A model generated the notes under the pieces. The model was not told the DNA's origin. It saw only the letters and a list, made by a program, of their open reading frames with translations, and did not search any database. Source: CAXMST01 sp963712765 (GTDB taxonomy: Bacteria; Actinomycetota; Thermoleophilia; Solirubrobacterales; 70-9). From it: DNA of 64,000 bases. Positions 52,048 through 61,090 of this stretch are shown piece after piece (positions within the stretch are counted from its first letter, which is position 1; each line of letters begins with the position of its first letter). Position numbers and translations under genes: made by a program. Where the stretch lies: the NCBI GenBank assembly GCA_963712765.1, contig CAVQIX010000004.1, forward strand, positions 434,001 through 498,000. The letters are read 5' to 3'.

Positions 52048-53397
52048 TTGGCCGGCTTGGACCCCCGGATTCGCAAAGGCCTATTGATCACCCGCCGCCG
52101 GCTTCGCCGGCTCGTGCACTCGCCGCGCGTCAGGGGGAAGGTCCCCCCGATGCTGCCGGGGGCGATGCGCCTCGATCGCGCCGAGGAGGACGCGGCCGCC
52201 GAGGCCGCGCGTGAGGTGATCCGTTCCAGGCGCCTGTATCGCTTCGGCGGCGGCCCGCTCGGCCGGGGTCGCACTCAGGTCGCGAAGCTCGAGCGGGCCT
52301 TCGCCGTACGGACCGGCAGCGATCACGCGCTCGCGGTCAACTCCGGCACCAGCGCGCTGGTCTGCGCCATGCGCGGCCTGGGGATCGGGGCCGGCGAGGA
52401 GGTGATCGTCCCCGGCTACACCTGGTTCTCGACCGCCTCCGCCGTGCTCGCGGTCGGGGCGGTCCCCGTCTTCGCCGAGGTGGACGATTCGCTGACGCTC
52501 GATCCGGGGAGCGCTCGGGCGCGGATCAGCGATCAGACGACCGCGATCATCGCCGTTCACATGCGCGGCGCTCCCGCCGCGATGGATGCGCTCAGCGACC
52601 TCGCCGACGAGCGCGGACTGAGCCTGATCGAGGACGTCGCTCAGGCCAACGGCGGCAGCTTCGGAGCCAGGCCATTGGGCAGCATCGGTGACGCCGGGAT
52701 CTTCAGCTTCGGGATGCACAAGGTGATCACCGCCGGGGAGGGAGGGATGCTGGTCACATCTCGTCCCGAGGTCCATCGGCGGGCGGCGATGTATCACGAT
52801 GCGGCGGCGCCACCGCACATGGGGGTCGCCGCCGAGGAGTGGCTGCCCGGGATCAACCTCAGGCTCTCGGAGCTTCAGGCCGCGGTGCTCGGGGTCCAGC
52901 TCGACCGCCTCGACGGTCTGCTCGCCGACATGCGGGAACGGCAGCGGAGGCTGCGGTTGAGGATCGCCGGGAGTCTGGATGGCAGTGGGTTCGGCTTGCG
53001 CGCCGGGCACGATCCAGAGGGCGACACGGGCCTTGCCCTGATCCTCTACGCCCCCGATCCGCAGACCGCCTCCGCGGCCGTCGAGACCCTCGCCGATGAG
53101 AACGTCCCGGCGAGCAGGCTCTACCAGGAGCAGCGGGAGCTCCCCTACGACTTCATCGACCTCCATGCCTATCCGGCCTTCTCGCCGATCCTCGAGCGTC
53201 GAACCTGGTCGGAGCGCGGTGGGCCCTGGCGATCGCACCCGCGTGAGGTCACCTACGAGCCCGGCGATCTGCCCCGGACCATGGGTCTGCTCCGGCGGGC
53301 GATCCACATCGACGTCAGCCCCGATCTGACCTTCGATCAGGTCGACGGCATCGGTGACGCGGTCCTCGGGTTCGTCGGATCTCGCGGGCGGGCGTGA
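52048..53397 (+). CDS. DegT/DnrJ/EryC1/StrS aminotransferase
   Basis: A 449-residue PLP-dependent sugar aminotransferase. ALAVNSGTSALVCAM binds PLP phosphate, EVIVPGYTWFSTASAV follows, LIEDVAQANGGSFGARPL contains the Asp that contacts PLP nitrogen, and FSFGMHKVITAGEGGMLVTS holds the Schiff-base Lys. An N-terminal basic segment of about 35 residues (RKGLLITRRRLRRLVHS) is unusual. These enzymes install amino groups on nucleotide sugars or related compounds. The start is TTG. It overlaps the GMC gene (GTGA at 53394-53397). Confidence 0.88.
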   Translation: MAGLDPRIRKGLLITRRRLRRLVHSPRVRGKVPPMLPGAMRLDRAEEDAAAEAAREVIRSRRLYRFGGGPLGRGRTQVAKLERAFAVRTGSDHALAVNSGTSALVCAMRGLGIGAGEEVIVPGYTWFSTASAVLAVGAVPVFAEVDDSLTLDPGSARARISDQTTAIIAVHMRGAPAAMDALSDLADERGLSLIEDVAQANGGSFGARPLGSIGDAGIFSFGMHKVITAGEGGMLVTSRPEVHRRAAMYHDAAAPPHMGVAAEEWLPGINLRLSELQAAVLGVQLDRLDGLLADMRERQRRLRLRIAGSLDGSGFGLRAGHDPEGDTGLALILYAPDPQTASAAVETLADENVPASRLYQEQRELPYDFIDLHAYPAFSPILERRTWSERGGPWRSHPREVTYEPGDLPRTMGLLRRAIHIDVSPDLTFDQVDGIGDAVLGFVGSRGRA

Positions 53398-55001
53398 CCG
53401 CGACCGCGGGCTCATCGGCGGTAGCGCACGATGTCGTCGTCGTTGGCGCCGGGGCCGCAGGTTGCTGGGCGGCAAAGGTGCTCTGCGAGCGCGGGCTGGA
53501 GGTGCTCCTGCTCGACGCCGGGCCGGCTCTGGACCGCAGCGGTGGTCGCGATCCAGGCACCGGGCACCCGCTGGTCACCCGGCTTGGGGCGCTGCTCGCC
53601 GGGCAGTCGGTGCAGCTGCGCTGCCCGGCCTACGACGCCACAAGCCGCTCGCTGTTCGTCAACGACCGCGACAACCCCTACACGACCCCCGCGAGACAGC
53701 CCTTCAACTGGTTCCGCGGTCGCCAGGTCGGCGGGCGTCTGCACCTGTGGGCGAGGTTGGTGCCGCGCCTGTCCGAGCTCGAGCTGGAGGCGGCCGGCAG
53801 CGACGGCCACGGCCCCCCGTGGCCGCTCAGCTATCGGGAGCTCGCCCCTCATTACGAGCGGCTGGAGAGGTTCCTCGGCGTACGTGGCGAGACCGACGGT
53901 CTCGCGACGATGCCCGATGGGATCTTCACCGGTCGTCGCCAGCTGACCGCCGCTGAGGGTCGCTTCCGGGAGACGATCCGCGCCCGCTGGCCTGCTCGCC
54001 CGGTCGTCAGCGCCCGAGTCGCCGAACCCGATTCGGGACCACTGCCCGCCTCGCTGCTGGACGCGCGGAGCTCCGGACGGCTCTCGTTGCGTCCCGACGC
54101 CGTAGCGACGGTGATCGAGACGGATTCCGGCGGCCGAGCGGCCGGCGTCCGGTTCATCGACCGGGAGTCCCGCCGTGAGGAGCTGGCGCCCGCCAAGGCC
54201 GTCGTCCTTGCCGCCAGCGCGATCGAGACGGTGCGCCTGATGCTCAACTCGGGCTCCGGCGCCCACCCCGACGGCCTCGGCAATGGCTCGGGGCTGCTCG
54301 GGCGGGGCCTGATGGACCACGTCCTCACCGGTGTCGGCGGCCCGCTCGCCGATTCTGGGAGCGACGCGGCGGAAGCCGGATCGGATCGCGGCGCGGTGAC
54401 CGGCTTCCAGATCCCCCGCTTCCAGAACCTCGGCTCCGATCGCGCTCCGTTCCTGCGCGGCTACGGCCTCCAGGGGGGGATCGGGCGTGGAGCGGGCTGG
54501 TACATGCTGGCCCATGGGGAGATGCTGAGCCGGCCCGAGAACGGCGTTCGCCTCGATCCCGCCAGGCGTGATGCCTGGGGAGTGCCGCTCGCCCAGATCA
54601 GCTGCAGCCACTCCAACAACGAGCGGGCCATGTCCGCCGATCAGTGCCGGACCCTGCTGGAGACCGCGGCCGCCGCCGGCCTGCGGACCCGCAGGCCGCC
54701 TTCGGGGGGCGCGCTGGGATCGATCGCGTTCCGCCTCTGGCGCCGGAAGTTGCTGACCGGAACCGGCGCCTTCCTCCCCGGCAGCGCCGCCCACGAGATC
54801 GGCGGCGCGCCGATGGGGGCCGATCCGGCGGCCTCGGTCGCGAACCGGTTCGGGCGCTGCTGGGACGCTGACAACGTCTTCGTAGCCGATGGTGCCGTGT
54901 TCCCATCCGGCTGCTGGCAGAACGTGACCCTGACGATCATGGCGCTGGCCGACCGGGCTTGTGAGCACCTCGCCGACGAGCACGAGGCGGGTCGGCTCTA
55001 G
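53394..55001 (+). CDS. GMC-family FAD oxidoreductase
   Basis: A 535-residue flavoenzyme. HDVVVVGAGAAGCWAAKVLC and LLLDAGPALDRS form the FAD-binding start; GGRLHLWARLVPRLS and VVLASSAIETVRLML-like VVLAASAIETVRLMLNSG are GMC landmarks. The C-terminal domain keeps HEIGGAPMGADP and DGAVFPSGCWQNVTLTIMAL. It resembles gluconate/glucose oxidoreductase types and could oxidise a sugar hydroxyl to a ketone that the co-translated aminotransferase could aminate (inference). Convergent with the CapK-like gene, sharing a CTAG stop. Confidence 0.88.
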   Translation: MTATAGSSAVAHDVVVVGAGAAGCWAAKVLCERGLEVLLLDAGPALDRSGGRDPGTGHPLVTRLGALLAGQSVQLRCPAYDATSRSLFVNDRDNPYTTPARQPFNWFRGRQVGGRLHLWARLVPRLSELELEAAGSDGHGPPWPLSYRELAPHYERLERFLGVRGETDGLATMPDGIFTGRRQLTAAEGRFRETIRARWPARPVVSARVAEPDSGPLPASLLDARSSGRLSLRPDAVATVIETDSGGRAAGVRFIDRESRREELAPAKAVVLAASAIETVRLMLNSGSGAHPDGLGNGSGLLGRGLMDHVLTGVGGPLADSGSDAAEAGSDRGAVTGFQIPRFQNLGSDRAPFLRGYGLQGGIGRGAGWYMLAHGEMLSRPENGVRLDPARRDAWGVPLAQISCSHSNNERAMSADQCRTLLETAAAAGLRTRRPPSGGALGSIAFRLWRRKLLTGTGAFLPGSAAHEIGGAPMGADPAASVANRFGRCWDADNVFVADGAVFPSGCWQNVTLTIMALADRACEHLADEHEAGRL

Positions 55002-56260
55002 CTCGGCGCCGCAGGTCCCGCAGCCCGCAGCGGCGTCTTCGGCCCTGCGCTCGAGATCGGCACGATCACGATCTCGGCCTCGTGCCCGTTGAGCAGCCTT
55101 GCCAGCCGGCGGCGAACCGGCTCGGCCCGGTCTCGGGCGCTCGAGTCGAGGTGAAGCCGCAGCGGCCCACCGGCGAGCGGTTCGAGCCGATAGAGCTGGG
55201 GTGCCACCAGTTCGGCGAGGGCGTCCGCGATCCCACGCTGAGTGACTCTGCGTCCGTCGGGTGTGGAGAGCGCCTCCTTTGCGCGGCCCTCGGGCGTCCC
55301 GATGGTCGGCAGGGTCCTGCCGCAGGCGCAGGGCGCTGCCGCGGCTCGGGCCAGGTCGCCCGTATCCCAGCGGATCCGCGGGGTGAGACGACCGCGCAGG
55401 TCGGTGACGACGACGCTGCCGAGCTCGCCGGGCTCGGCCGGCTGGCTGTCGCGGAGGATCTCGACCGCGACCAGCTCGGCGTTGATGTGGAGGTCGCCAC
55501 GCAGCTCACACTGCCAGGCCAGGTAGCCGACCTCGGTCGCCCCGTAGAGATCGACCGGGTCCGCCCGGAAGCCGCGGCCGATCAGATCCCGGGTCGCGTC
55601 GTCGAGGACCTCTCCCTGGCAGAAGACGATCCGTGGTCGCAGATGAGCGCCTCGGTCGGTGAGCGCCTTCGTCGCGAGCCGTCGCAGCACGGTCGGGGTT
55701 CCGGTGAGGACGTCCGCGCGAGCCTCTCGAAGTGCGTCGAGTTGCTCGCCGACCCCGCTCGCGGTGATCCAAACGCTGCGTGAGACGCCGAGCCTCTGCA
55801 GCGGGTGCGGCGGTCCCGCCTGGGGATCGAGATGGGCGGTGAGATCGCTCCAGCGGTAGCCGTGCTCAAACCAGATCCGCAGCGCTCCAACCCGCCACAA
55901 TCGCCGCTCCACCGGTCCCCGGGGAATCGCGAGCGACTGCCCGGATGAGGCGCTCGTGCGGTAGCTCGGGTAGGCGCGGACGTCGGCCTTGCGATCGAGG
56001 AGATCGCCCAGCTCGGCCGCCTCGCGAGCCTCGGCCGCCCCAAGCACCGGAAGGCGGGAGAGATCGTCGAGCGAGGCGATCGTCGTCGGATCGAGATCGG
56101 TCTGATTCCACAGGCGCCGGTAGAGCGGGATCCGCTTGTAGGCATGCTCAACCGCCGCCCGCAGCAGCCCATCCCTCGAGCGCTCGAGCTCGGCGACGGG
56201 CCTGCGCGCTCCGGATCGGAGGGAGCGCAGCAGCATCCAGCTCTCGACGGCGTCGATCAT
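54998..56260 (-). CDS. CapK/phenylacetate-CoA-ligase-like adenylate-forming enzyme
   Basis: A 420-residue member of the PaaK/CapK family. YPSYRTSASSGQSLAIPRGP is the phosphate loop (in place of TSGTTG), ADVLTGTPTVLRRLAT, DLYGATEVGYLAWQCELRGD is the adenylate motif, and RIRWDTGDLARAAAAPCACG carries the hinge Asp and a Cys pair. CapK-type members are found in capsule and polysaccharide clusters, and may activate an acyl group for attachment. ATG overlaps the glycosyltransferase stop (56257-56260). The frame extends further upstream as noise. Confidence 0.85.
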   Translation of the reverse strand: MIDAVESWMLLRSLRSGARRPVAELERSRDGLLRAAVEHAYKRIPLYRRLWNQTDLDPTTIASLDDLSRLPVLGAAEAREAAELGDLLDRKADVRAYPSYRTSASSGQSLAIPRGPVERRLWRVGALRIWFEHGYRWSDLTAHLDPQAGPPHPLQRLGVSRSVWITASGVGEQLDALREARADVLTGTPTVLRRLATKALTDRGAHLRPRIVFCQGEVLDDATRDLIGRGFRADPVDLYGATEVGYLAWQCELRGDLHINAELVAVEILRDSQPAEPGELGSVVVTDLRGRLTPRIRWDTGDLARAAAAPCACGRTLPTIGTPEGRAKEALSTPDGRRVTQRGIADALAELVAPQLYRLEPLAGGPLRLHLDSSARDRAEPVRRRLARLLNGHEAEIVIVPISSAGPKTPLRAAGPAAPS

Positions 56261-57642
56261 CCCCTCGCTGATCTGGCCGGCGGCGGCGAGCCGGCTCCCG
56301 CTCCGACCAGCTTCGCGTAGCGCTGCCCGAGCCGAGGGGCCTCGAGCGCAATGTCGTGGTTGGCCTCGACGAACCGGCGGCCCGCCCGGCCCATCGCCTC
56401 CCAGCGCCCGGGCATCGAGAGCAGGCTGCGCAGGGCTTCGGTGAGCGCGGTGCTGTCCCGCTCCGGCACGAGGACCGCGCTTTCCCCGGGCACGGTCACG
56501 TGCGGGATGTCGCAGTGCTCGGTCGCGACGATCGGCATCCCGAGCGCCTGTGCCTCGATGATCGTCGTCGGCGCCCCGCCCTCGCTCCGGCCCTCGCTGT
56601 CGACCACGCTGGGGTGGAGGAAGATGTCTCCCCGCTCGAGCTCTGCCAGGTAGTCGCGGTGGTTGAGGAAGCCGAGCATCCGCACGCAATCGCCGAGGTC
56701 GTGGTCGCGGACGAAGGCGCCGACCTGGGCGGCGTAGCTGCCGTCGGTGAGGGTGTCGTCGCCGATCATCCGGAACTCGAAGTCCTCTCCCGCCCCGTGC
56801 AGCCGGCGCACGGCCTCGAGAGCGTAGAGGACCCCCTTCTGCTCGCAGAACCGGCCCGCGAAGACGATCACCGGTGGCGCCCCAGGGTTTCGCGGGCGGG
56901 GTTGGAAGGGGAGCTCGGAGACCGGGATCGCGATTCGCTGCACCTCGACCTTCTCGGGCGGGCAGCCGAGCTCGATCAGGTGCTCGCGGAGGTATGGACC
57001 CTCGGCCAGCAGCAGGTCGGCGTCGGCGAACAGCTCCCCGAGGCGTCGCGGCCAATCGGGATGCCTCTCGCCGGAGCTGATCCACCAGTCCCACCACGGT
57101 GCCACCGATGGCGCGACCTCATCGCCGAGAAAGGTGACGACCAGCGGTACGCCGAGCCTGCGCTTCAACTCAAGCGCTCGCCAGCCGATCGGGCCGAAGT
57201 AGGCGTGGATCAGCCGGGTGTTCGTACGCCACATGATTGCCTCCGCCCAGGCGAGGAAACGGGCGGGATCAGCGTCGCCGCGGAGGCGGGGGACGACGCG
57301 GCCGTTGAGCAGCGCCAGCGCCGGCTCGGCGAGCCGTGGCGAGCGGGCAGCGAGGAAACGCCTCAGGGCGATGCCGCCGCGCACCAGCTGCTCGGCCAGA
57401 CGCGGCCGGGTGTCGGCATCGGGATAGGTGAACAGGTTGCCCCGCAACTCCGGCGGCACCTCGGTCTCGATCACCGGCGACTCGGGCGCCCGGGTCAGGC
57501 AGATCGAGCGCACCCCTTCGAGCGCCCGCAGATAGAAGTAGATGAACGATTGGGTCGAGTGGAAGAACGAGTAGTTGAGGTGGGCAACGGTCGGCTCCTC
57601 GGCCGGGCCGCCGACCGCCGCCGGCTCGGTCTCGACACTCAC
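56257..57642 (-). CDS. Glycosyltransferase, GT4 type
   Basis: A 461-residue GT-B enzyme. The N-terminal half has AHLNYSFFHSTQSFIYFYLR and LIHAYFGPIGWRALELKRRL. The donor half has PPVIVFAGRFCEQKGVLYAL (GR-x2-E-x2-K), FLHPSVVDSEGRSEGGAPTT and IIEAQALGMPIVATEHCDIP, including the E-x7-E pattern. This is typical of exopolysaccharide mannosyl/glucosyltransferases. GTG start overlaps the aminotransferase stop (57639-57642), giving a co-translated DegT-GT-CapK set. Confidence 0.88.
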   Translation of the reverse strand: MSVETEPAAVGGPAEEPTVAHLNYSFFHSTQSFIYFYLRALEGVRSICLTRAPESPVIETEVPPELRGNLFTYPDADTRPRLAEQLVRGGIALRRFLAARSPRLAEPALALLNGRVVPRLRGDADPARFLAWAEAIMWRTNTRLIHAYFGPIGWRALELKRRLGVPLVVTFLGDEVAPSVAPWWDWWISSGERHPDWPRRLGELFADADLLLAEGPYLREHLIELGCPPEKVEVQRIAIPVSELPFQPRPRNPGAPPVIVFAGRFCEQKGVLYALEAVRRLHGAGEDFEFRMIGDDTLTDGSYAAQVGAFVRDHDLGDCVRMLGFLNHRDYLAELERGDIFLHPSVVDSEGRSEGGAPTTIIEAQALGMPIVATEHCDIPHVTVPGESAVLVPERDSTALTEALRSLLSMPGRWEAMGRAGRRFVEANHDIALEAPRLGQRYAKLVGAGAGSPPPARSARG

Positions 57643-58808
57643 GCCACTTCCGCCAGGCAGGCGGCGAGCGCGCTGGTCACGTCGTCCACGTCGGAGTCAT
57701 CGAGCCCGGCCGAGAGCGGCAGCGACAGCGTCTGCTCTCCGATCCGCTCCGCCTCAGGGAACTCGCCCGGCTGGTGGCCCAGGGCCTCCCGGTAGTAGGG
57801 CTGCAGGTGGATCGGCGTGTAGTGGATGCCGGTCCCGATCCGCCGCTCGAGCAGCGCCGTCGCCAGCTCGTCGCGCGAGATCCCGGCGCGATCGCCATCG
57901 ATCAGGATCGAGTACAGGTGGCGGGCGTGGACGGTGTCGGGTTCCGCCGAAAGGGGAGTGGTGACCTCGAGCCGGGCGAGCTCGTCGTCGTAGCGGCCCC
58001 AGATCTGCTCGAGACGTTCGCGGACCGTGCCGACGCGGGCCAGCTGGTGGATCCCGAGCGCAGCCTGGATATCGGTCATGTTCGCCTTGAAGCCCGGCGT
58101 CACCACTTCGTAGTGGCTGGAGGCATCGAGTGAGAACCGCTCCCAGGCGTTGCGGCTGAGTCCATGCAGCGCCAGGGTGCGGACCTTGGCCGCCAGCTCG
58201 GCGTCGTCGGTGGTCACCATCCCGCCCTCGGCCGTACACACGGCCTTCGTCGCGTAAAAGCTGAAGCAGCCGGCGTCGCCGATCGACCCCGCCGGGCGGC
58301 CGCCGTGGGTGGCTCCGACCGCGTGCGCCGCGTCCTCGATCAGGAGCAGGCCGTGGCGCTCGGCGATTGCCGAGATCTCGTCCATCCGGCAGGGCCGGCC
58401 GCCGAAATGGACGGCGATGATCGCTGCCGTGCCCGGTCCGATCGCGGCTTCGATCGCGGCGGGGTCGATCGTCCCCGCGTCGGCCTCGACGTCGGCGAAG
58501 ACGGGCCTGGCGCCGGCGTGAACGATCGCGTTCGCTGTTGCGCAGAAGGTCATTGGGGTGGTGATCACCTCATCGCCGGCTCCAATCCCGGCGGCGACCA
58601 TCGTGAGGTGTAGCGCTGCGGTGCAGGAGCTGAGCGCGACCGCGTGTTCGGTCCCCGCGCTCTCGGCGAACATCTCCTCGAATCGTGCGACGCGCGGTCC
58701 GGTGCCGATCCAGCCCGAGCGCAGGGTCTCGACCACCTCGGCGATCTCGGCCTCCTCGATCACGGGCCGGCCGAAGACGAGCGGCTCCTCACGCATGTAC
58801 GCGACCAT
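57639..58808 (-). CDS. DegT/DnrJ/EryC1/StrS aminotransferase
   Basis: A 389-residue PLP enzyme of sugar-aminotransferase type. It begins MVAYMREEPLVFGRPVIEEA; HAVALSSCTAALHLTMVAAG is the phosphate-binding region, LLIEDAAHAVGATHGGRPAG the ring Asp, and FSFYATKAVCTAEGGMVTTD the catalytic Lys. GFKANMTDIQAALGIHQLAR is the family's C-terminal signature. Closest in type to UDP-4-amino-4-deoxy-sugar enzymes (ArnB/PseC-like). It overlaps the GNAT gene by 20 bp, making a four-gene overlapping run. Confidence 0.92.
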   Translation of the reverse strand: MVAYMREEPLVFGRPVIEEAEIAEVVETLRSGWIGTGPRVARFEEMFAESAGTEHAVALSSCTAALHLTMVAAGIGAGDEVITTPMTFCATANAIVHAGARPVFADVEADAGTIDPAAIEAAIGPGTAAIIAVHFGGRPCRMDEISAIAERHGLLLIEDAAHAVGATHGGRPAGSIGDAGCFSFYATKAVCTAEGGMVTTDDAELAAKVRTLALHGLSRNAWERFSLDASSHYEVVTPGFKANMTDIQAALGIHQLARVGTVRERLEQIWGRYDDELARLEVTTPLSAEPDTVHARHLYSILIDGDRAGISRDELATALLERRIGTGIHYTPIHLQPYYREALGHQPGEFPEAERIGEQTLSLPLSAGLDDSDVDDVTSALAACLAEVA

Positions 58809-59430
58809 CCGTCGCTAGACCCGGCGTCGGGGCGGGACCCTCGCCCGCATCGAGGCCGTACCAGACGACCGATTGGCGCTTCCAGCGAGTACGTCCGGCG
58901 AAGTGCATCCCGAGCCGCTCCATCACCCTCTGGGATCGGGCGTTTTGGGACCCGGTGATGCTCACGACCCGCCCGGCGCCGAGCGGACCGAACGCGTACT
59001 CGAGACTGGCCCGGCCGCCCTCGGTCGCCAGGCCCTTTCCCCAGCTGCTGCGCCTGAGTAGCCAGCCGACCTCGAGCTGCGTCTCCTCCGCGGTCCAGTC
59101 GGGATGGTGAAGGAGACCGACGTAGCCGGCCAGCTCACCCGACGATCGCTCCTCGACCGCCCAGAGTCCGTGCCGCTGCCGCTGCCAGTGCCTGAGATTC
59201 CTTCTGATCGCGACCCGGGCCTCGATCGGCGAGATCGACGCGATCGCGGAGGCCAGCAGGCGCTTGCTCCGATAACGGCGGTTGGAGCCCAGCCCCGCCA
59301 TCACCTCGCGATCGGCGAGGATCCGGGCGTAGGGAGCGACGTCGGCTTCGGTCCAGCCACGCAACAGCAGACGGGCCGTCGTGAGCCGCGGGACCCCCGC
59401 GAAGAGTGCGTCGATGGAGCGGCGGGACAA
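58789..59430 (-). CDS. GNAT-family acetyltransferase (RimJ/RimL type)
   Basis: A 213-residue N-acetyltransferase. TTARLLLRGWTEADVAPYAR, LEVGWLLRRSSWGKGLATEG (acetyl-CoA loop of the R-x2-G-x-G/A form) and RSQRVMERLGMHFAGRTRWK are typical of RimJ/RimL proteins. It could acetylate the amino sugar made by the overlapping aminotransferase. Start TTG at 59430. First gene of the minus-strand cluster. Confidence 0.85.
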   Translation of the reverse strand: MSRRSIDALFAGVPRLTTARLLLRGWTEADVAPYARILADREVMAGLGSNRRYRSKRLLASAIASISPIEARVAIRRNLRHWQRQRHGLWAVEERSSGELAGYVGLLHHPDWTAEETQLEVGWLLRRSSWGKGLATEGGRASLEYAFGPLGAGRVVSITGSQNARSQRVMERLGMHFAGRTRWKRQSVVWYGLDAGEGPAPTPGLATDGRVHA

Positions 59431-59532
59431 GGCTTGAGATTCGCATATAGTCGCCTCAGATGCAGGATCTGGTCAGCCGTGACGACCAGGCCGAGCCCGT
59501 CCCGGCCTGAAGCCGGCCGCCGAGTGGAGCCC

Positions 59533-59538
59533 TAGCTT
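59533..59538 (+). promoter_or_regulatory. Putative -10 box (TAGCTT) for the SprT-like gene
   Basis: TAGCTT ends 7 nt before the GTG at 59546. It overlaps the alternative TTG start at 59537, so the GTG is preferred. Confidence 0.4.
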
Positions 59539-59545
59539 GCCCGGG

Positions 59546-59995
59546 GTGAGTCGCCCACCCTCCTACTACCGCGTGGCCGGCATCGACCTGCGGTTGGAGA
59601 TGCGCCGTCTCCGTGGTCTCGGGGTCTTCGCCGACGGCCCCCTGGCCGCGGCGGAACCCTCGCTGAAGGTGCGACGTGCCCGCCGGATGCCGAATCGGCT
59701 CGGCTTTGCCGTGCCCTCCCAGTTCCGGCTCTCGGTGACGGCCTATCCCGGCATCCGGTCCGGCGATGCGCTGGAGACACTGCTGCACGAGTTGGTCCAC
59801 CTCCACCTCGGACGGCAGCCCGGAGCTCACGCCTGGCACGGACCCGCGTTCAAGGCGACGCTGGCGGCGGCGATGGCGGAGGCCTACGGCGTCGGGGGGG
59901 TTGCGAGGCGAGGTACCGTCCACGGCGCCTACGCAGCGGCGATCGAGCGCCGGCGCTCGCGCGGCTTGCAGCTGCAGCTGCCGCTGGCGGGCTGA
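59546..59995 (+). CDS. SprT-like zinc metalloprotease-domain protein
   Basis: A 149-residue protein with the SprT-like core. ALETLLHELVHLHLG carries HExxH, and AHAWHGPAFKATLAAAMAEA gives the third His. Related bacterial and eukaryotic proteins (SprT, Spartan) cut DNA-bound proteins, but no DNA-binding zinc ribbon is visible here. Probably cytoplasmic, as there is no signal. GTG 59546 preferred. Between a GNAT cluster and an alcohol dehydrogenase, with no operon partner. Confidence 0.75.
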   Translation: MSRPPSYYRVAGIDLRLEMRRLRGLGVFADGPLAAAEPSLKVRRARRMPNRLGFAVPSQFRLSVTAYPGIRSGDALETLLHELVHLHLGRQPGAHAWHGPAFKATLAAAMAEAYGVGGVARRGTVHGAYAAAIERRRSRGLQLQLPLAG

Positions 59996-60043
59996 GCCGC
60001 TCCGCGGAACCGGGCTATCACCGCCCCGGCCTCCGCCGAGGGG

Positions 60044-60049
60044 TAGATT
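60044..60049 (+). promoter_or_regulatory. Putative -10 box (TAGATT) for the alcohol dehydrogenase
   Basis: TAGATT ends 6 nt before the ATG at 60056, with no Shine-Dalgarno sequence. Confidence 0.45.
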
Positions 60050-60055
60050 GAGCTC

Positions 60056-61090
60056 ATGCGTGCGACCCTGATGTACGAGGCCGGTGATGTCCGCGTCGAG
60101 GAGGTGCCGGACGCCTCGATCTCGGAGCCCACCGACGCGCTGCTCCGGGTCACCCGCGCCTGCATCTGCGGCAGTGACCTGTGGCCGTACAAGCAGATGG
60201 AGCCCGACCCCCAGGGGGCCCCGATGGGCCACGAGTTCATCGGCGTCGTCGAGGACGTCGGCTCCGAGGTCGAGACGGTCGAGCGTGGCGATGTCGTCGT
60301 CGCTCCCTTCGTCTACTCCGACGGCAGCTGCGATTTCTGTGCCGAGGGACTGCACACCTCCTGCGTCAACGGCGGCATCTGGGGCCGGGAGGGGGCCGAC
60401 GGCGGCCAGGCCGAGGCGGTCTGCGTGCCCTACGCCGACGGCACGCTCGTGAAGCTGCCCGTCGAGGTCGACGACGCGCTGATGCCCTCCCTGCTGACCC
60501 TCTCCGACGTCTTCGCGACCGGCCATCACGCCGCCGTCAGCGCCCGCGTGGGCGAGGGCGACACGGTCGCGGTCGTCGGTGATGGTGCCGTCGGTCTCTG
60601 CGGGGTGATCGCCGCCCGCCGGCTCGGCGCCGAGCGGATCATCATTCTCGGCCGTCACCGTGACCGCACCGACCTCGCCGGGGAGTTCGGCGCCACCGAC
60701 GTCGTCGCCGAACGCGGAACGGAGGCCGTCGAGCAGGTCAGGCAGCTGACCGGAGGCGTGGGCTGCCACTCGGTGCTCGAATGCGTCGGGATGGAGGATG
60801 CGTTCAAGACCGCGATGCGGGTCGCCCGTCCCGGCGGCGCTGTCGGCCGGGTCGGCGTGCCGCAGTTCGACAGCCTCCCGGGCGGGGCTCCCAGCTTCTT
60901 CAACAACATCACCGTCAGCGGCGGGGTCGCCCCCGCACGGGCCTACATCCCCGAGCTGTTGCCCGAGGTGCTCGCCGGGAAGTTCGAGCCCGGCCGCGTC
61001 TTCGACAGCGAGATCGGCCTCGATCGGGTTCCGGACGGTTACCGGGCGATGGCCGAGCGCGACTCGATCAAGGTCCTCGTCAAGCCGTGA
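60056..61090 (+). CDS. Zinc-dependent alcohol dehydrogenase (MDR superfamily)
   Basis: A 344-residue medium-chain dehydrogenase. ACICGSDLWPYKQME carries the catalytic-zinc Cys, GHEFIGVVEDVG the second ligand, and SCDFCAEGLHTSC part of the structural-zinc lobe; the third of the four usual Cys is missing. VAVVGDGAVGLCGVIAARRL is the NAD(P) motif. It oxidises an alcohol, as yet unidentified. It is co-translated with the FHA protein through a GTGA overlap (61087-61090). Confidence 0.9.
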   Translation: MRATLMYEAGDVRVEEVPDASISEPTDALLRVTRACICGSDLWPYKQMEPDPQGAPMGHEFIGVVEDVGSEVETVERGDVVVAPFVYSDGSCDFCAEGLHTSCVNGGIWGREGADGGQAEAVCVPYADGTLVKLPVEVDDALMPSLLTLSDVFATGHHAAVSARVGEGDTVAVVGDGAVGLCGVIAARRLGAERIIILGRHRDRTDLAGEFGATDVVAERGTEAVEQVRQLTGGVGCHSVLECVGMEDAFKTAMRVARPGGAVGRVGVPQFDSLPGGAPSFFNNITVSGGVAPARAYIPELLPEVLAGKFEPGRVFDSEIGLDRVPDGYRAMAERDSIKVLVKP

